Origin: an uncultured bacterium
GTDB lineage: Bacteria > Verrucomicrobiota > Kiritimatiellia > RFP12 > UBA1067
Length of the DNA: 49,800 nt
Assembly (NCBI GenBank): GCA_902779075.1
Contig: CACZAK010000030.1
Span: 1-49,800 of the forward strand
Direction of reading: 5' to 3'
Positions within the stretch are counted from its first letter, which is position 1; every line of letters begins with the position of its first letter. Below, piece after piece: positions 33,116 through 42,322 of this stretch. The notes under the pieces are model-generated. The model was not told the DNA's origin and did no database searches. It saw nothing but the letters and a program-made list of their open reading frames with translations. Position numbers and translations under genes: made by a program.

Positions 33116-35508
33116 TGTCTGAATTATCATCTAAAGTTGACAAGCATGAGTTAACCGAAGAAGACATAAAGGCTCGCTTTATCACGCCTGCGCTCAACCA
33201 GGCTGGATGGGAAAACGAACTCATCCTTATGGAGAAGTATTTTACGGCTGGACGGATTCTCGTTCCCGGCAAGGGCAAGCGACACGCAAAGAAGGACGGC
33301 AACAAAGCCGACTACATCCTCTTTGCCGAGCCGAACCTTCCCATCGCAATCGTTGAGGCAAAAGATAACAATCAACCCGTTTCCGGCGGCATCCAGCAGG
33401 CGATCCGTTACGCTGAAATCCTCGACCTTCCTTTCGCCTTCAGTTCGAACGGCGACGGATTCTTCGAGTTCGACCGCACGACGGGCGTCCAGCGCCCTGA
33501 CATCCCCCTTGACGGCTTCCCTACTCCCGCCGAGCTGCACAAGCGCTATTGGGACAGTCGCAGCCTCAACCCCGCAGAACGCACAGTGGTGGACACTCCG
33601 TACTATTACGACATGGAGACCTACCCGCCTCGCTACTACCAGCGCATCGCCATCAACCGCACGGTCGAGACTGTCGCCAAGGGCGCGAAGCGCGCGCTTC
33701 TCGTGATGGCGACTGGCACGGGAAAAACATATACCGCGTTTCAGATCATCCACCGCCTCCACAAGAGCGGTCTCAAGAAGAAGATTCTCTACCTCGCAGA
33801 TCGCAACATTCTCATCGACCAGACGATGGCGCAGGACTTCAAGCCGTTCAAGAAGGTCATGACGAAGGTTCAGCAGAAGAACATCGACTCATCCTTCGAG
33901 ATATACATGTCGCTCTACGGGCAGTGGGTGGAATACGACAAGTCCGAGCAGAAGCCCGACGCGGAAATCGACGTCTCGAAGACGAAGCAGCCCTACGAAT
34001 CGCTCGCGCCCGACTTCTTCGACCTCATAATCGTCGACGAATGCCATCGTGGGAGTGTCCGCGACGATTCGGAATGGAAGCGCATCCTCGAATACTTCTC
34101 GTCCGCCACTCAGATAGGCATGACCGCCACGCCGAAGTCCATTGAGGGCGCGGACAATCTCGACTACTTCTGCAAAGAGACGAACGGCGAGCCGCTCTAC
34201 ATCTATTCCCTTGCGCAGGGCATCGCGGACGGCTTTCTCGCGCCGTACCGCGTCACGCAGTCGTTCCTCAACATCGACCTCGAAGGCTGGAAGCCGGAGC
34301 CTGACGAGAAAGACCTCTACGACTACCTGATCGACCAGCGGCTCTTCAACCGTGCCGACATGGGGCGCAAGCTCGCAGTCAACGTCCGTCGGCAGATCGT
34401 CGCTCGCAGGATCACGAAGATGCTCCACGCCATCGGGCGCAAGACGAAGACAATCGTGTTCTGCCCCGACCAGGAGGAAGCACTGGAGATGCGAAACCTT
34501 CTCGTCCAGCTGAATCCCGACGAATGCAAGAAGGATAGCCGCTATGTGATGCGCATCACGTCCGACGATGCCGCAGGCAAGAAACAGCTTGACAACTTCA
34601 TCGACCCAGACGAGCCTTATCCGACAATCGTCACGACGAGCGAACTCCTTGAAACCGGCGTGGACTGCAAGACCTGCGGCCTTATCGTGTTCGACAAGGA
34701 GGTCGAGTCCATGACCAAGTTCAAGCAGATGGTCGGACGCGGAACGCGCATCAACGCCGCCAAGGGCAAGTTCTTCTTCGACATCCTCGACTTCCGCAAC
34801 GTCACGTCCAAGTTCGCCGACCCTGACTTCGACGGCATCGCGGACACCAAGGGCTCCGTCAGCTATGACGACGGAGAAGAGAAGCCGCCAGAGGACGGCC
34901 CGGAGGAACCGCCGGAGCCGTACACCCCGACGAAGTTCCACATCATCGGCCCCGGTGACTGCAAAATCGTCCATGAGGTCGTGAAGATTCTCGGTGCGGA
35001 TGGCAAGCTCACGACGATGTCCGTGAAGGACTACACGCGCAAGGCCGTGCTGCGTCAGTTCTCCTCGCTGGACGACTTCATCGGCAAGTGGTCGCAGGCC
35101 GAGCGCAAGCAGGCCATTCTCGACGAACTTGAAAAGGCCGACATGCCGCTCATGATCGAGCAGGTGCAGGCCGAGAACCCGAGCCTCGCCGACAAGGATG
35201 CCTTTGACATCATCCTTCACCTTGCCTTCGACCAGAAGCCGCTCACGCGTCGCGAGCGTGCTGAGAACGTGAAGAAGCGCAACTACCTCGCCAAGTACGA
35301 GGGCAAGGCGCGTCAGATACTTGAGACCCTGCTCGATAAATATGCCGACGGCGGCGTCAGGGAACTCGAAAGCGAGAGCATCCTCGACATCCCACCGCTG
35401 GATGCCATCGGAACGCCCTCGAAGCTCGTGGCTTTCTTCGGCGGGCCTGAGAATTTCGAGAAGGCCGTGCGCGAACTTGAAAATGAACTTTACAGAAAGG
35501 TCGCATAG
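33115..35508 (+). CDS. hsdR: Type I restriction enzyme R subunit HsdR
   Basis: 797 residues. An N-terminal PD-(D/E)XK nuclease region (KADYILF, then AIVEAKD) is followed by a superfamily 2 helicase: MATGTGKT (K204), DECH (308-311), GMTATP and QMVGRGTRI. The C-terminus resembles the EcoEI-type R-subunit domain. It translocates and cuts DNA lacking the modification set by HsdM/HsdS. The length and all motifs look intact. hsdM starts five bases after its stop. Confidence 0.92.
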   Translation: MSELSSKVDKHELTEEDIKARFITPALNQAGWENELILMEKYFTAGRILVPGKGKRHAKKDGNKADYILFAEPNLPIAIVEAKDNNQPVSGGIQQAIRYAEILDLPFAFSSNGDGFFEFDRTTGVQRPDIPLDGFPTPAELHKRYWDSRSLNPAERTVVDTPYYYDMETYPPRYYQRIAINRTVETVAKGAKRALLVMATGTGKTYTAFQIIHRLHKSGLKKKILYLADRNILIDQTMAQDFKPFKKVMTKVQQKNIDSSFEIYMSLYGQWVEYDKSEQKPDAEIDVSKTKQPYESLAPDFFDLIIVDECHRGSVRDDSEWKRILEYFSSATQIGMTATPKSIEGADNLDYFCKETNGEPLYIYSLAQGIADGFLAPYRVTQSFLNIDLEGWKPEPDEKDLYDYLIDQRLFNRADMGRKLAVNVRRQIVARRITKMLHAIGRKTKTIVFCPDQEEALEMRNLLVQLNPDECKKDSRYVMRITSDDAAGKKQLDNFIDPDEPYPTIVTTSELLETGVDCKTCGLIVFDKEVESMTKFKQMVGRGTRINAAKGKFFFDILDFRNVTSKFADPDFDGIADTKGSVSYDDGEEKPPEDGPEEPPEPYTPTKFHIIGPGDCKIVHEVVKILGADGKLTTMSVKDYTRKAVLRQFSSLDDFIGKWSQAERKQAILDELEKADMPLMIEQVQAENPSLADKDAFDIILHLAFDQKPLTRRERAENVKKRNYLAKYEGKARQILETLLDKYADGGVRELESESILDIPPLDAIGTPSKLVAFFGGPENFEKAVRELENELYRKVA

Positions 35509-35513
35509 CAGCA

Positions 35514-37037
35514 ATGGCAACGCAGAACCTCGTCAAACGCCTTCAGAACATTATGCGCCGCGACGCCGGCATCAGCGGCGACGCCCAGCGCATCGAGCAG
35601 ATGGTGTGGCTCTTCTTCCTCAAGGTCTATGACGCACAGGAGACGGAATGGGAGTACAAGGCTTACAAGGCCAAGCGCAAGTTTGTCTCCATTATTCCCG
35701 AAAAGTACCGCTGGCGCAACTGGGCGCACGCGAAGGATGCCGACGGCAAGGATGTCGGCACCGCCCTCACGGGCGATGAGCTCCTCGCGTTCATCAACGA
35801 GCTTTTCGCCGCGCTCAAGGGCATTGTCGTCACGCCGGAGACGCCCATGCGCCAGGCGATCGTCCGCGAGGTGTTCGCCGACCTCAACCAGTACCAGAAG
35901 AACGGCATTCTTCTCCGTCAGGTCGTGAACGTCATCGACGAGATCGACTTCTCCGATGCCGAAGACCGGCACACCTTCGGCGACATCTACGAGGGCATTC
36001 TCAAAGACCTCCAGAGCGCGGGCAACGCTGGCGAGTTCTACACGCCCCGCGCCCTTACGGACTTCATCGTCTCTCGCCTCGATCCCAAGCTCGGCGAGAG
36101 GTTTGGCGACTTCTCGTCCGGCACGGGTGGATTCCTCGTCTCGACGCTGAACCACCTCCATGCGCAGGTCAAGACGACCGCCGACCGCGCAAAGCTCCAG
36201 ACCGCCGTCCTCGGACAGGAATGGAAGCCGCTACCGTACCTCTTGAGCATCACGAACCTCCTTGTCCACAACATCGACGAGCCGAACATCCGCCACATGG
36301 ACTCCCTCGGCAAACGTCTTAAGGACTGGAAGCCTGACTGCGACGTGATCGGCATGAATCCTCCCTACGGCGGCAGTACCGAGGCGAGCGTGAAGTCCAA
36401 CTTTCCGTCGGAGTTCCAGACCTCCGAGACCGCCGACCTCTTCATCCTGCTCATCATGCAGCGTCTCAATCGTGGCGGACGCGCCGGCGTCATCATCCCG
36501 GACGGATTCATGTCCGGCACGGACGGCGCGAAGCTCGCCATCAAGCAGAAGCTGCTGCGCGAGTTCAATCTCCACACGGTGATCCGCCTGCCAGGAAGCA
36601 TCTTCTCGCCCTACACGGGCATCGCCACGAACATCATCTTCTTCGACCGCCCTGAGGCTACGCCGGAGGAGGGCACGATCGTCACGAAGGATGTATGGTT
36701 CTACCGTCTCGACATGCCGGAGGGCATCAAGCACTTCTCAAAGACCAAGCCCATGCGACTTGAGCATTGCCAGCCGATCATCGACTGGTGGGACGACCGC
36801 AGGGAGATTGTCGGCGAGGATATCGGCGACAAGTCGCGCCGCTTCACCGCGCAGGAGATTCTGGAGGGGAAGTGCAATCTCGACCTCTGCAAGTTCCCGG
36901 TCAAGCAGGACGAACTTCTGCCGCCGAAGGAACTCATGGCGCGCTATCGCGAGGAGCGTGGCAAGGTTGACGCCAAGATCGACGCCGTCCTTGCGAAGAT
37001 TGATGCGCTGCTGGATGAGAACTCAAAGGACTTGTGA
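35514..37037 (+). CDS. hsdM: Type I restriction-modification N6-adenine methylase HsdM
   Basis: 507 residues. The N-terminal helical domain is followed by GEFYTPR, the cofactor motif DFSSGTGGFLVS (serines where many relatives have DPACGTGG) and the catalytic NPPYGG (N282). It methylates adenine at the site chosen by HsdS. The 3' end overlaps or abuts the DUF1016 gene, part of the same operon. Confidence 0.92.
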   Translation: MATQNLVKRLQNIMRRDAGISGDAQRIEQMVWLFFLKVYDAQETEWEYKAYKAKRKFVSIIPEKYRWRNWAHAKDADGKDVGTALTGDELLAFINELFAALKGIVVTPETPMRQAIVREVFADLNQYQKNGILLRQVVNVIDEIDFSDAEDRHTFGDIYEGILKDLQSAGNAGEFYTPRALTDFIVSRLDPKLGERFGDFSSGTGGFLVSTLNHLHAQVKTTADRAKLQTAVLGQEWKPLPYLLSITNLLVHNIDEPNIRHMDSLGKRLKDWKPDCDVIGMNPPYGGSTEASVKSNFPSEFQTSETADLFILLIMQRLNRGGRAGVIIPDGFMSGTDGAKLAIKQKLLREFNLHTVIRLPGSIFSPYTGIATNIIFFDRPEATPEEGTIVTKDVWFYRLDMPEGIKHFSKTKPMRLEHCQPIIDWWDDRREIVGEDIGDKSRRFTAQEILEGKCNLDLCKFPVKQDELLPPKELMARYREERGKVDAKIDAVLAKIDALLDENSKDL

Positions 37038-37039
37038 AT

Positions 37040-38188
37040 ATGAACGACATCGAAAAGACGCCCGAATACTTCTCGTGGATCGGCGAGCTTAAGAAACGCT
37101 ACCGCGCCACGCAGATTAAGGCTGCAATTTCTGTCAATACCGCTCTGCTGGAGTTCTACTGGAACCTCGGCAAGGACATCAGTGAAAGATATCCGGGGAA
37201 AAAGCGAGATGCTGGATTTTTTGCCGCCTTAAGCGCAGACCTTAAATCCGCGATCCCAGAAGCCAAAGGTCTGTCCCCAACAAACATCAAATATACCCGT
37301 TATTTCTACGAATTATATGGAACTGGGTGTTATCGTCAACAACTTGTGGACGATAACTTAAGAGGTCAACAACTTGCTGACCAGGAAAATGCTGGAGACT
37401 ATCGTCCACAAGTTGCGGACGATAAGAGCCACAAACCTCTTTTTGTAGAACAATTGCTTGTGCAGGCTCCTTGGGGACATCATCGACTAATCATTGACAA
37501 ATGCGGCGACGATGTCGTCAAGGCGCTTTTCTATGTTCGCAAGACCGTTGAAAACGGGTGGAGCCGTAATGTCCTTGCCATCGAAATCGAAGGCGACCTC
37601 TATTCGCGGCAGGGCAAGGCTGTCACGAACTTTGCCCTCACAATGCCAGAGCCGGACAGCGACCTTGCCCAACAGCTTACAAAAGACCCATATATTTTCG
37701 AGGTTCAGGGGCTAGCGGAGAAGTATCGCGAGACGGAGCTCACCGAAGCGATGTGCAACAACATCGTCAAACTTCTTAATTCGATGGGTAAGGGTTTCGC
37801 TTTTGTTGGGCGCGAATATGTAGTTGAGATGCAGGAGAAGGAATATCGCATAGACCTCCTCTTCTATTGCATTCCATTGCATCGGTATTTTGCTGTCGAG
37901 GTCAAGACGGATGAGTTTGAACCGTCGTATCTGGGTCAGCTGCAGGGATATGTCGCGGCCTGCGACATGGTTCTCAACACACCGCAGGAGAATCCGGCGA
38001 TTGGGCTGCTTGTCTGTCGTGGCAAGAACGCACCCCTTGCCAAGTACCTCCTCGGCAAAATCGACATGCCAATAGGCGTTTCAGACTACGAACTTCTTCG
38101 CAAAGTGCCAGACGATTTCAAGAGCCAGTTGCCGACTATTGAGGAAATAGAAGCTGAACTTGCGAACATGGAGAAGGAGGCTCAATGA
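37040..38188 (+). CDS. DUF1016 (YhcG-type) PD-(D/E)XK nuclease protein
   Basis: 382 residues from ATG 37040; a GTG at 37034 overlapping the hsdM stop is possible. The N-terminal helical domain contains LLEFYWNLGKDISER. The C-terminal nuclease fold has YRIDLLFYCIPLHRYFAVEVK with the D...E-x-K set. DUF1016 genes are common passengers in type I loci; the role is unproven. The linker (residues about 97-130) is encoded by three spaced imperfect palindromes and reads YRQQLVDD, GQQLADQ, YRPQVADDK. Its stop overlaps the hsdS start (ATGA). Confidence 0.85.
   Translation: MNDIEKTPEYFSWIGELKKRYRATQIKAAISVNTALLEFYWNLGKDISERYPGKKRDAGFFAALSADLKSAIPEAKGLSPTNIKYTRYFYELYGTGCYRQQLVDDNLRGQQLADQENAGDYRPQVADDKSHKPLFVEQLLVQAPWGHHRLIIDKCGDDVVKALFYVRKTVENGWSRNVLAIEIEGDLYSRQGKAVTNFALTMPEPDSDLAQQLTKDPYIFEVQGLAEKYRETELTEAMCNNIVKLLNSMGKGFAFVGREYVVEMQEKEYRIDLLFYCIPLHRYFAVEVKTDEFEPSYLGQLQGYVAACDMVLNTPQENPAIGLLVCRGKNAPLAKYLLGKIDMPIGVSDYELLRKVPDDFKSQLPTIEEIEAELANMEKEAQ
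37331..37424. repeat. Three spaced imperfect palindromes in the DUF1016 gene
   Basis: Units at 37331-37355, 37364-37382 and 37400-37424 each centre on CAACTTG or CAAGTTG between GTC...GAC arms. The first and third are near reverse complements of each other. They encode the linker between the helical and nuclease domains. Confidence 0.6.
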
Positions 38189-39777
38189 CAGCCAAAGAAC
38201 TAAAGGCGTCCATTCTCCAGCTCGCCGTCACGGGGAAACTCGTGCCGCAGGACCCGAACGACGAACCGGCAAGCGTTCTTCTGGAACGCATTAAGGCGGA
38301 GAAGGCGAAGCTCGTCAAAGCCGGTAAGATCAAGAAGGACAAGAACCCCTCTGAAATCGTCACTGGTTCTGATGGGGCGGTCTATGAGACGTTCAAGGAC
38401 GGTACTGTCAAGGACATCTCCGACGAGCTGCCGTTCGAGATCCCAAATGGCTGGGCATGGTTGAGACTGACAGACATTTGCGAGACCATCGCTGATTGCC
38501 CGCATACTACCGCAAAAGATGAAGGAGTAGGTTTCCCTTTGGTTCGTACGGCAAATATTGGAGAGGGCAAACTGATTTATGAGGGCATGCATAGAGTTTC
38601 AAAGGAAGTATATGATAAGCGTAATAGCCGTGCCGTGCCAAAATGTGGTGATTTAATCTTTGCGCGGGAAGCACCTGCTGGAAACATCGCAGTCATTCAA
38701 GAGGGAGAATTGGTTTGTCTCGGTCAGCGGACTGTGCTTATTAGTCCAATAAGAGAAATTGCCGATTCGGATTTTATTGCGTTTTATATATTGTCGCCAG
38801 CCATACAAACACTTCTTGTGAAAAAGTCCCTCGGCGCGACAGTAGCCCATGTGAACCTAAAGGATATACGACCGTTCTTGATTCCTCTCCCGCCACTCGC
38901 CGAGCAGAAACGAATCGTGGCGAAGATCGAGAAGCTGATGCCGCTTGTCGAAGAGTACGGCAAAATGGAAGAGACGAGGCTTCAACTCGATGCCGACTTG
39001 CCCGCCATGCTGGAGAAATCGATTCTGCAAGCGGCGATACAGGGCAAGCTCGTCCCGCAAGACCCGAACGACGAACCGGCAAGCGAGCTGTTGAAACGTA
39101 TCGCCGCCGAACGCAAAGCCCTCGTCAAGGCCGGTAAACTCAAGCGTGACAAGACCGAGTCCGTCATCTTCCGTGGTTCTGATAGGCTGGCCTACGAGAC
39201 CCGCAACGGCGAAACCGTGTGCATACAAGATGAGATTCCATTCGAGATTCCAGATTCATGGGAATGGGTGAGGCTGGGAAGCGTATGCTCAATCGTCCGT
39301 GGCTCTGGGATCAAACGTTCGGACACGACAGATAGCGGTTCCCCCTGCATACGATATGGTGAAATCTACACAACATACGGACATTCGTTCCAGACCGCAA
39401 AATCCTTCACATCTGAGTCCGTAGCCGCGAAATGCCATAAGGCGCATTCCGGCGATGTCCTGTGTACGCTTACAGGCGAGTGCAAAGAGGAGATTGCCAA
39501 AGCAACCGCCTATCTTGGCACGGAGGCTATTGCGATAGGCGGTGACTTGGCAAGGATTTCAAATCATCCGTACAATCCGATGCTCCTTGTCTATTTTATG
39601 TTCTCGCCTTTCATGTTGTCACAGAAGGCGGACAAATCCAATGGAGACATCATCGTACACATTGGCAAGGAGGCGATAGAAGACTTGCTGATTCCGCTTC
39701 CGCCAAGATCGGAGCAAGAGCGCATTGTGGCCAAGGTCGCAAATCTTTTATCGGCGATAAAGTCCTTCACCACGTGA
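38185..39777 (+). CDS. hsdS: Type I specificity subunit HsdS (expressed copy)
   Basis: 530 residues with the two-fold S-subunit layout: N-terminal conserved segment (LAVTGKLVPQDPNDEPAS), first target-recognition domain (about residues 90-230), central conserved helices (PLPPLAEQKRIVAKIEKLM, then QGKLVPQDPNDEPAS), second recognition domain (about 355-500) and a final PLPPRSEQERIVAKV. The two recognition domains set the bipartite methylation site. Segments 38375-38460 and about 39043-39279 recur inverted in the silent copy at 40622-41982. It ends overlapping the convergent recombinase gene by 11 bases. Confidence 0.92.
   Translation: MTAKELKASILQLAVTGKLVPQDPNDEPASVLLERIKAEKAKLVKAGKIKKDKNPSEIVTGSDGAVYETFKDGTVKDISDELPFEIPNGWAWLRLTDICETIADCPHTTAKDEGVGFPLVRTANIGEGKLIYEGMHRVSKEVYDKRNSRAVPKCGDLIFAREAPAGNIAVIQEGELVCLGQRTVLISPIREIADSDFIAFYILSPAIQTLLVKKSLGATVAHVNLKDIRPFLIPLPPLAEQKRIVAKIEKLMPLVEEYGKMEETRLQLDADLPAMLEKSILQAAIQGKLVPQDPNDEPASELLKRIAAERKALVKAGKLKRDKTESVIFRGSDRLAYETRNGETVCIQDEIPFEIPDSWEWVRLGSVCSIVRGSGIKRSDTTDSGSPCIRYGEIYTTYGHSFQTAKSFTSESVAAKCHKAHSGDVLCTLTGECKEEIAKATAYLGTEAIAIGGDLARISNHPYNPMLLVYFMFSPFMLSQKADKSNGDIIVHIGKEAIEDLLIPLPPRSEQERIVAKVANLLSAIKSFTT
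38375..38460 (+). repeat. Inverted repeat IR1, left arm (within hsdS)
   Basis: 86 bases matching the reverse complement of 41897-41982 at 81 of 86 positions, with the last 52 bases identical. It sits just before the first recognition domain, so recombination here swaps both recognition domains. Confidence 0.9.
39043..39279 (+). repeat. Inverted repeat IR2, left arm (central region of hsdS)
   Basis: About 237 bases highly similar to the reverse complement of about 41085-41319. It lies between the two recognition domains, so recombination here would exchange only the second. Confidence 0.85.
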
Positions 39778-40576
39778 CGACCCTATCGACTATTGTCCGT
39801 TGCTCTGTGCTGGTGCGGCGCAAGTAGATGCGCGTCGTTTCGATGCTTTCGTGTCCCATAAGATCGGCAAGGAGCGATATGTCGTTGAACTTCTCCAGAA
39901 AGTTCTTGGCGAATCGATGCCGGAAAGAATGCGGGTAAACGACCGCAGGGTTCAACTTATACTTGATGGCGAGCTTCTTAAGTTGAGCGGCAATACCCCG
40001 CGCCGTGATGCGTTCGCCGCTTCGGTTGATGAAGATGAATCCTGACGACTGGTTGCGTGATGCGAGCCATGTCAACGCCTCGTCCTTTAATTTCTGCGGG
40101 ATGTATATCCGTCTCATCTTACCGCCTTTGGAATAGATGTCGATATGTCCGGCAGTGACGTGTTCAACTTTCAGCTGCAGGAGTTCGCTTATACGCGCCC
40201 CTGTTGCAGCAAGAAAGCGGATGACGAAATACCAGTAGCGTTCCGCTGGGTTGTTCAACTTCCGCTTGAAGTAGGCGTAGTCCGCGTCACTTATGACATT
40301 CTCCAGAAACGGCTTCTGCTGGATGCGGATGAGCGGCATCTTCAATGTCGGTTTGCCGATGCACGTTGCATAGGCGTTCATGGCGAGAAGCCGGATGTTT
40401 ACCGTTTTCGGTTTGAAGCGTTCTATCAGGAACGCCTTGTAGAGGAGAAGGTTCTTCTTCGTGAACTCTCCAAAGTGCGTTGTGTATTGCCTCGCAGCAA
40501 AGCAGTACGAGACAACCGTGTTGGCCGACTTGTTGGTCTTCCGCAGGAATGCGGAGAATTTTTCGAGGTCTATCAT
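39767..40576 (-). CDS. Tyrosine recombinase, probable hsdS invertase
   Basis: 269 residues. An N-terminal SAM-like DNA-binding domain is followed by the catalytic set: R in ATGARISELL, K in YSKGGKMRR, H-x-x-R in PHSFRHRF, and H...Y in LMGHESIETTRIYLRR. It lies between two inverted hsdS copies, the typical place of the recombinases that invert hsdS in other bacteria. Its product most likely acts on IR1 and IR2. No sequence shows it to be a phage or element integrase. The start codon sits in an 11-bp inverted repeat that also covers its -10 box. Confidence 0.9.
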   Translation of the reverse strand: MIDLEKFSAFLRKTNKSANTVVSYCFAARQYTTHFGEFTKKNLLLYKAFLIERFKPKTVNIRLLAMNAYATCIGKPTLKMPLIRIQQKPFLENVISDADYAYFKRKLNNPAERYWYFVIRFLAATGARISELLQLKVEHVTAGHIDIYSKGGKMRRIYIPQKLKDEALTWLASRNQSSGFIFINRSGERITARGIAAQLKKLAIKYKLNPAVVYPHSFRHRFAKNFLEKFNDISLLADLMGHESIETTRIYLRRTSTEQRTIVDRVVTW

Positions 40577-40608
40577 AGCAGGATCCTTTCATTAGTTCTG
40601 CTATGATA
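40571..40608 (-). promoter_or_regulatory. Dyad over the recombinase promoter and start
   Basis: Arms 40571-40581 and 40598-40608 are perfect 11-bp reverse complements, 16 bases apart. The right arm contains a minus-strand -10 box (TATCAT); the left arm contains the start codon; GAAAGGA lies between. This layout suits autoregulation by a DNA-binding protein, possibly the recombinase. Confidence 0.6.
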
Positions 40609-41084
40609 GTGAAACGAAGCATCAAAAGGTTACGAGTGTTCGTGTCGTGGCTTTCAGCTCTTCAACCCGCTTCACGATTCGTTTCTGCTCGTCCAGTGGT
40701 GGCAGCGGGATGAGCAAGTTTAGCATGGTGCTTCTATCAATCCCCGGAATCATGCTGTTTGCCGCACTCTTTAACGAATGCACAATAGATTCAAGATAGA
40801 CCTTTACATATCCCAAATTAATCCGGTGAGACGATATCGCCATTATCTGTCGGGCAATGTGTATATCCCCAATCGTGTTAAAGGCCATAGCACCTATTGT
40901 CCCTTTGCAGGTGATCAGCAAGTCTCCACTGTGTGAAATCGTAGCAACCTTGTCTGTCCAGCGATTAACAATCAACTTACCATCCGCAAAATTGCTCGCA
41001 CCTGTCATGTAGGGAAACTTCTTTTGCGATGCAGAATATTCACTTGGTTCCAGATCGCGGCCAGACAGTAGTGTGATAACATTC

Positions 41085-41319
41085 CCCAGCCTCACCCACT
41101 CCCAAGAATCGGGTATCTCAAATGGAATCTCATCTTGTATGCACACGGTTTCGCCGTTGCGCGTCTCGTAGGCCAGCCTATCAGAACCACGAAATATGAC
41201 GGACTCGCTTTTGTCTCGTTTGAGTTTACCGGCCTTGACGAGGGCTTTGCGTTCGGCGGCGATACATTTCAACAGCTCGCTTGCCGGTTCGTCGTTCGGG
41301 TCTTGCGGGACGAGCTTGC
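41085..41319 (-). repeat. Inverted repeat IR2, right arm
   Basis: Central conserved region of the silent hsdS, inverted relative to about 39043-39279. Base differences are mostly single and synonymous-looking. Confidence 0.85.
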
Positions 41320-41896
41320 CTTGGATGGCTTCTTGTAGTATCGACTTTTCCAAGGTCGATGGCAAATTAGCGTCAAGTTGAAGCCGCGCCTCTTCAAGCT
41401 TGTCGTATTCTTCGACAAGCGGCATCAGCATTTCAATCTTGGTGACAATCCGCTTTTGCTCAGTGAAAGGTGGAAGTGGCAACAACATCGACGAGAGTTT
41501 CTCCCCATTGAAATTGGGCTGCGCTGTTGCGACTATCCCAGCCCGTAATTGCTGCCAATAGAAATCGGATTCAAGGAACACTTTTGCATATTGCGGAAGG
41601 ATCGAATCCGAACAACGAGTACGCACAAGGTAGCCTGCATAAACAGCGGCTTCTGGAATGGAAGTTACTAAGTGCGATTTACCAACTGTCCCGCCAGTCC
41701 GTGCAAAAAGAATGTCACCTACTGTCAGCAGGTATTTGTCGATTGACACCTCGTCTATTTGGCAATAAGGAACTGAATCCCAAATAATGCGATTGTCCTG
41801 AATGTCCGTTATCCGAACCATTTTTATCCGGCCAGTCGGTCTCGCTGGAGCACTGTATCCGTATTGAACCGACAGAGATATATCTTTCCATCTCGC

Positions 41897-41982
41897 CCAT
41901 GCCCAGCCATTTGGGATCTCGAACGGCAGCTCGTCGGAGATGTCCTTGTTGGTTCCGTCCTTGAACTTCTCATAGACCGCCC
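41897..41982 (-). repeat. Inverted repeat IR1, right arm
   Basis: Reverse complement of 38375-38460 with five mismatches, all in the half away from the recognition domain. Homology stops sharply at 41982. Confidence 0.9.
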
Positions 41983-42019
41983 TATAAGAGATTTGTCGCC
42001 ATAAATCAATAAATCCATA

Positions 42020-42048
42020 TTGATGTGCCGTAACAAATATGGTATAAT
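42020..42048 (+). promoter_or_regulatory. Promoter of the antitoxin gene, predicting a leaderless mRNA
   Basis: TTGATG (42020-42025), 17 bases, then TATAAT (42043-42048) with TGG before it. The ATG lies only seven bases after the -10 box, so transcription should start at or next to it. A CCATATT/AATATGG dyad spans the promoter and may be the antitoxin operator. Confidence 0.7.
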
Positions 42049-42055
42049 ATACGCC

Positions 42056-42319
42056 ATGAGAACAACACTAGACATTCCGGATTCAATGTATCGACGCATC
42101 AAGACGCGTACTGCCCAGGAGGGCAGCACCGTCCGCGCAATTACGCTGGTTCTTTACTCGCAGTGGCTTGGCGACGAGTCCCGCACAACGACCATGCGGC
42201 AGACAAGGGGTAGGAGACAAAAGACGCCACCATGGTTTGGATGCGTCAAGGTCGATCCGAGCCTTCCGCACGACATGAACTCCATCCGCGAGAGCATAGT
42301 CCGCCATCACGGAGAATGA
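42056..42319 (+). CDS. Ribbon-helix-helix antitoxin, VapB-like
   Basis: 87 residues starting MRTTLDIPDSMYRRIKTRTA, the strand-helix pattern of RHH DNA-binding antitoxins. The C-terminal part (WFGCVKVDPSLPHDMNSIRE) would wrap the toxin. It is expected to neutralise the PIN protein encoded three bases downstream and to repress its own promoter. No ribosome-binding site fits, consistent with leaderless translation. Confidence 0.8.
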   Translation: MRTTLDIPDSMYRRIKTRTAQEGSTVRAITLVLYSQWLGDESRTTTMRQTRGRRQKTPPWFGCVKVDPSLPHDMNSIRESIVRHHGE

Positions 42320-42322
42320 GCC

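Larger units (their letters stand above)
40622..41982 (-). pseudogene. Silent, 5'-truncated inverted hsdS cassette
   Basis: In minus orientation an hsdS frame runs open from 41982 to the TGA at 40624-40622. It contains both recognition domains and the central region (PLPPFTEQKRIVTKIEMLM, QGKLVPQDPNDEPAS, PLPPLDEQKRIVKRVEEL). It lacks the first 60 or so residues, a start codon and a promoter. It begins exactly where homology with hsdS begins (GGGCGGTCTATGAG). It is a storage cassette, expressed only after inversion. An internal ATG gives a 399-residue frame, but that would lack part of the first recognition domain. Confidence 0.88.

Noticed and set aside
33889..35520. 543-residue minus-strand frame opposite hsdR
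   Set aside because: Mirror of the helicase motifs; long only because of GC-rich codon structure.
40622..41821. Silent hsdS called as a normal 399-residue gene
   Set aside because: The internal ATG would drop the start of the first recognition domain. There is no promoter or ribosome site, and homology to the expressed copy extends upstream to 41982 in the same frame.
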